From JAGLQA01 sp023135565 (GTDB lineage: Bacteria > Acidobacteriota > Aminicenantia > UBA2199), in contig DAOWCY010000185.1 of assembly GCA_030639305.1 (NCBI GenBank), positions 1 through 14,288 on the forward strand: a DNA stretch of 14,288 bases, given 5' to 3'. Position 1 is the first letter of the stretch; every line of letters begins with the position of its first letter. Positions 12,433-14,288 of this stretch are shown one piece after another. The translations under genes were made by a program, and so were the position numbers. The notes below the pieces were generated by a model. That model saw only the letters and a list, made by a program, of their open reading frames with translations. It was not told the origin of the DNA and did not search any database.

Positions 12433-13632
12433 TTACAAGTTTTTCTTCTTGAACCATTTGTAAGTACGCCGGCCGTGAATCAACTGCTCCAATTTATCGA
12501 AACTGCTCTCTACCCAGCGGGCGCTGCGGTACTTCAAAAAATGATTCAAGCGGTTATAAACGAACCAACGGGCCCGGCGCGCAAATATAAACTCAGGCAT
12601 CAGGTGAGTCTTTAATAAAGAGATATAATTATCTTCTATATTTTTGTTGTTTTCTATTTTTTCTATAATAGCCCGCGCAGCCAGTTCCCCACTCTTGTGG
12701 GCCTGGTAGATACCTTCACCCAGCATAGGGTCCACTAACCCGGCGGCATCACCTACCAGTAAGATATTGCCCCACACCGGTTTTGTAAGAAAATTGCCGA
12801 AAGGCAGCGGGTGGCCCCGCAGTTTTTTCCCGGTACTGATCCCGAAATCGGCAAGAAAAGTCCTGAATCTATCGCTGAGGTCTGTGCCGTTTTTTCTTTC
12901 TAAGCCGCCCATGCCGGCTATCAACCGCTCCCGGTTGGGAAATATCCAGGCATAACCATAACGAATATACCCGAAAGACAAAATAGGATAAGTAATCGCC
13001 GAAAACTTCTCTTCCCGCTCTATCGACACTTCCAGCGCATATGCCAGGCCGCGCCGCCAGCCCGAAGCCGCGATTTTGTTCTCCCGCACCAATTGACTGC
13101 GTAATGTGCTGTTGGCTCCATCCGCGGCAATGATAAATTTCGCCCCGATTGTCCTGCCGCCCGCAGTCACTAATTCGTTCATCCCCTCTCCTCCGGGGCG
13201 CTTCCCGGCAAGTCCGGGAGAGTGGATTACCGGCTGCTCATTAGCGATTGCCGTTATTTTTTCTCCTACCGCTGTATCGGCCCCAGCCTCCCTTGCCTTA
13301 TGCAGCAGGAAATCGTCGTAAATAAAGCGGTCGATAAAATAAAAAGTATGGGCGGAATCTTTTTTTATTAAAACGTCACTCTTATAACGTATTTCAAAAT
13401 GGTTGGAATTAGAATCTATGATCTTATTTTTACTAAGTGACGCAGGTGATTCGGCAAAGATATTATCTAACAAGCGGATGGTTTTGCCGGTGAGAGCGCC
13501 CCCGCACAGCTTTCTCCTGGGGAATTTTTCTTTGTCTAAAAGCAGTACGCGGTACCCTTTTTTACTCAAAATATAAGCAGCGGTAGAACCGGCAGGGCCT
13601 GCACCCACAACAACTGCGTCATAATTTTTCAC
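12433..13632 (-). CDS. Geranylgeranyl reductase family flavoprotein
   Basis: A 399-aa FAD-dependent enzyme of the geranylgeranyl reductase/digeranylgeranylglycerophospholipid reductase family, which saturates isoprenoid double bonds. FAD-binding features are clear: GAGPAG (10-15) in the first Rossmann strand, KLCGGAL (41-47) near the flavin, FIIAADGANS (166-175), and GDAAGLVDPMLGEG (294-307). GYAWIFP (226-232) is the family substrate-pocket motif. The C-terminal 70 residues are helical and basic. Without archaeal lipids, likely targets are menaquinone side chains or polyprenyl chains. The longer reading upstream to 13716 runs into the tRNA and cannot be right; GTG at 13632 gives the correct N-terminus and has GGGGAG 7 nt before it. 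It lies just downstream of tRNA-Phe. Confidence 0.85.
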   Translation of the reverse strand: MKNYDAVVVGAGPAGSTAAYILSKKGYRVLLLDKEKFPRRKLCGGALTGKTIRLLDNIFAESPASLSKNKIIDSNSNHFEIRYKSDVLIKKDSAHTFYFIDRFIYDDFLLHKAREAGADTAVGEKITAIANEQPVIHSPGLAGKRPGGEGMNELVTAGGRTIGAKFIIAADGANSTLRSQLVRENKIAASGWRRGLAYALEVSIEREEKFSAITYPILSFGYIRYGYAWIFPNRERLIAGMGGLERKNGTDLSDRFRTFLADFGISTGKKLRGHPLPFGNFLTKPVWGNILLVGDAAGLVDPMLGEGIYQAHKSGELAARAIIEKIENNKNIEDNYISLLKTHLMPEFIFARRARWFVYNRLNHFLKYRSARWVESSFDKLEQLIHGRRTYKWFKKKNL

Positions 13633-13670
13633 CGCTTCACTCCCCTTCCGCCTTGCCTGCACGAACCTAT

Positions 13671-13698
13671 AAAAACTCCGGCATAAAAAAATTGCCGG
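13671..13698 (-). terminator. Terminator that includes the tRNA-Phe 3' acceptor strand
   Basis: On the minus strand CCGGCA (13698-13693) can pair with TGCCGG (13683-13678) across a 9-nt U-rich loop, followed by AG and five T (13675-13671). The 5' arm is the last six bases of the tRNA. Confidence 0.5.
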
Positions 13699-13765
13699 GA
13701 CGCGGAATTGAACCACGGACGCAGGGATTTTCAGTCCCTCGCTCTACCGACTGAGCTACCCCGGC
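13693..13765 (-). tRNA. tRNA-Phe (GAA)
   Basis: A full 73-nt cloverleaf on the minus strand. Acceptor GCCGGGG pairs with TCCCGGC (one G-U). The D arm contains AGCTCAGTCGGTAGAGC, the anticodon arm is GGGACTGAAAATCCC with anticodon GAA, and the T arm contains GGTTCAATTCC. The discriminator base is A. The CCA end is not encoded, so it must be added after transcription. Confidence 0.97.
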
Positions 13766-13784
13766 AAATAAAATATAGGTCAAA

Positions 13785-13813
13785 ATGATACCCGAAAAAA
13801 CCATTTAAGTCAA
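13785..13813 (-). promoter_or_regulatory. Promoter of tRNA-Phe
   Basis: On the minus strand TTGACT (13813-13808), 17-bp spacer, TATCAT (13790-13785). The start would lie about 13 nt before the mature tRNA 5' end. Confidence 0.75.
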
Positions 13814-13848
13814 GATTTCAGGCGATAATTTTTTTATTTTTCCAGGCT

Positions 13849-13886
13849 AATCCAAAAATTTGGAGAGAAAATCCAAAAATTTGGAT
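13849..13886 (+). promoter_or_regulatory. Twin direct repeats upstream of the sigma-54 promoter
   Basis: aatccaaaaatttgga appears identically at 13849-13864 and 13870-13885, 21 bp apart, so on the same face of the helix. Each unit is nearly palindromic (TCCAAA / TTTGGA). They lie about 85 and 105 bp before the predicted transcription start, the usual place for enhancer sites of sigma-54 activators. The second unit is followed by seven T (13886-13892) and could instead serve as a terminator. Confidence 0.55.
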
Positions 13887-13935
13887 TTTTTTGGGGTGTT
13901 TTCCCGGAGATGCTGGATTATCGCGAGTCGTAATT

Positions 13936-13952
13936 TTGGCATGAAAATTGCT
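13936..13952 (+). promoter_or_regulatory. Sigma-54 (RpoN) -24/-12 promoter
   Basis: TTGGCATG, AAAA, TTGCT: the -24 GG (13938-13939) and -12 GC (13950-13951) are separated by exactly 10 bp, as in the consensus TGGCACG-N4-TTGCW. The predicted start is near 13962, leaving a 44-nt leader to the ATG at 14006. Confidence 0.72.
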
Positions 13953-14005
13953 GTTAAATATTACGTATTATGAAAAAAAAGAAATTAAACCACAAGGAGG
14001 TTTTA

Positions 14006-14288
14006 ATGAAAAAGTTTTTAGTCGCATTAGCGGCAATTGCGCTGCTGTCCTCATTAGCTTTTGGACAGGCAAGAGGCGCAGACATCTACGGAACGGTTGT
14101 TCTGCCTGATGGTTCTGCTATTCCCGGTGTTGCAGTCTCGATAACCGGTAATGTTATCGGTGCAAAAAGCACTGTTACATCGGAAGGAGGCAACTTCAGG
14201 TTCTTGGTACTTCCTCCGGGAGTTTATCAATTAAAGTTCGAACTGGAAGGATTTAAGACTGTGATCAACAAAGGAATCAGGTTGTTCG
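14006..14288 (+). CDS. Secreted protein with carboxypeptidase-regulatory-like domain, probably TonB-dependent receptor N-terminus (partial)
   Basis: The first 94 residues of a gene cut by the window end. A signal peptide (MKKFLVALAAIALLSSLAFG, then QARG) is followed at about 26-92 by a beta-sandwich of the CarboxypepD_reg-like type: IYGTVVLPDGSAIPGVAVSI, FRFLVLPPGVYQLKFELEGF. This fold opens SusC/OmpA-like TonB-dependent transporters that are abundant in Acidobacteriota and Aminicenantes, and some secreted adhesins. A perfect AAGGAGG (13994-14000) lies 5 nt before the ATG. A sigma-54-like promoter precedes it, so expression is probably under control of an enhancer-binding activator. The barrel itself is outside the window, so the receptor identity is inference. 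Confidence 0.8.
   Translation, partial: MKKFLVALAAIALLSSLAFGQARGADIYGTVVLPDGSAIPGVAVSITGNVIGAKSTVTSEGGNFRFLVLPPGVYQLKFELEGFKTVINKGIRLF

Noticed and set aside
13633..13716. N-terminal extension of the flavoprotein into the tRNA
   Set aside because: The extra 28 residues are a translation of the tRNA 3' end and terminator; the FAD-binding fold starts right after GTG at 13632, which has its own ribosome binding site.

Overview
This window looks like a chromosomal segment of a Gram-negative, protein-degrading bacterium. My best guess is Candidatus Aminicenantes or a related Acidobacteriota lineage. The support is: exported subtilase and M14 carboxypeptidase genes, an outer-membrane barrel, a terminal gene whose secretion signal and carboxypeptidase-regulatory-like fold resemble the N-termini of TonB-dependent receptors of that group, a sigma-54-type promoter, and many GC-rich interspersed repeats between genes. 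The taxonomy is inference; no rRNA marker is present.

Layout. Positions 1-745 hold repeat DNA, a small MNT-type nucleotidyltransferase whose first catalytic Asp is Gly, and a 30-codon remnant of its HEPN partner. The remnant's stop codon overlaps the start of mnmA (742-1812, tRNA U34 2-thiolation). A repeat-rich 430-bp gap follows, then a second nucleotidyltransferase (2245-2787) that ends where a fused HEPN domain should begin, probably through a frameshift. A 140-bp element with perfect terminal inverted repeats comes next. A tight three-gene set follows (3117-5657): GNAT acetyltransferase, YhhQ-type queuosine-precursor transporter, and a divergent class III nucleotide cyclase with a charged C-terminal region. 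After a gap containing a five-unit 22-bp motif array come an exported S8 protease (6076-7566), a convergent membrane-anchored alpha/beta hydrolase (7709-8548, minus), an outer-membrane barrel protein (8896-10170) and a secreted M14 carboxypeptidase (10367-11650). The right end has arfB (minus), a geranylgeranyl-reductase-like flavoprotein (minus), tRNA-Phe(GAA) (minus), and the start of a secreted gene behind a sigma-54-like promoter with two upstream direct repeats.

Themes. (1) Two eroded nucleotidyltransferase/HEPN modules flank mnmA, and each nucleotidyltransferase has a sigma-70-like promoter placed so that the mRNA would be leaderless or nearly so. (2) The GNAT-transporter-cyclase operon is the best candidate for an undescribed signalling or defence module, though that function is inference. 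(3) The intergenic DNA is built from a few repeat modules. One (A) sits almost always after gene 3' ends in the gene's orientation. Another (C) sits just upstream of gene starts. A third is a stem-3-nt-loop-stem whose copies show paired base changes. (4) The exported S8 and M14 peptidases and the barrel protein fit extracellular or periplasmic protein breakdown.

All calls come from reading the sequence; no database search was run.
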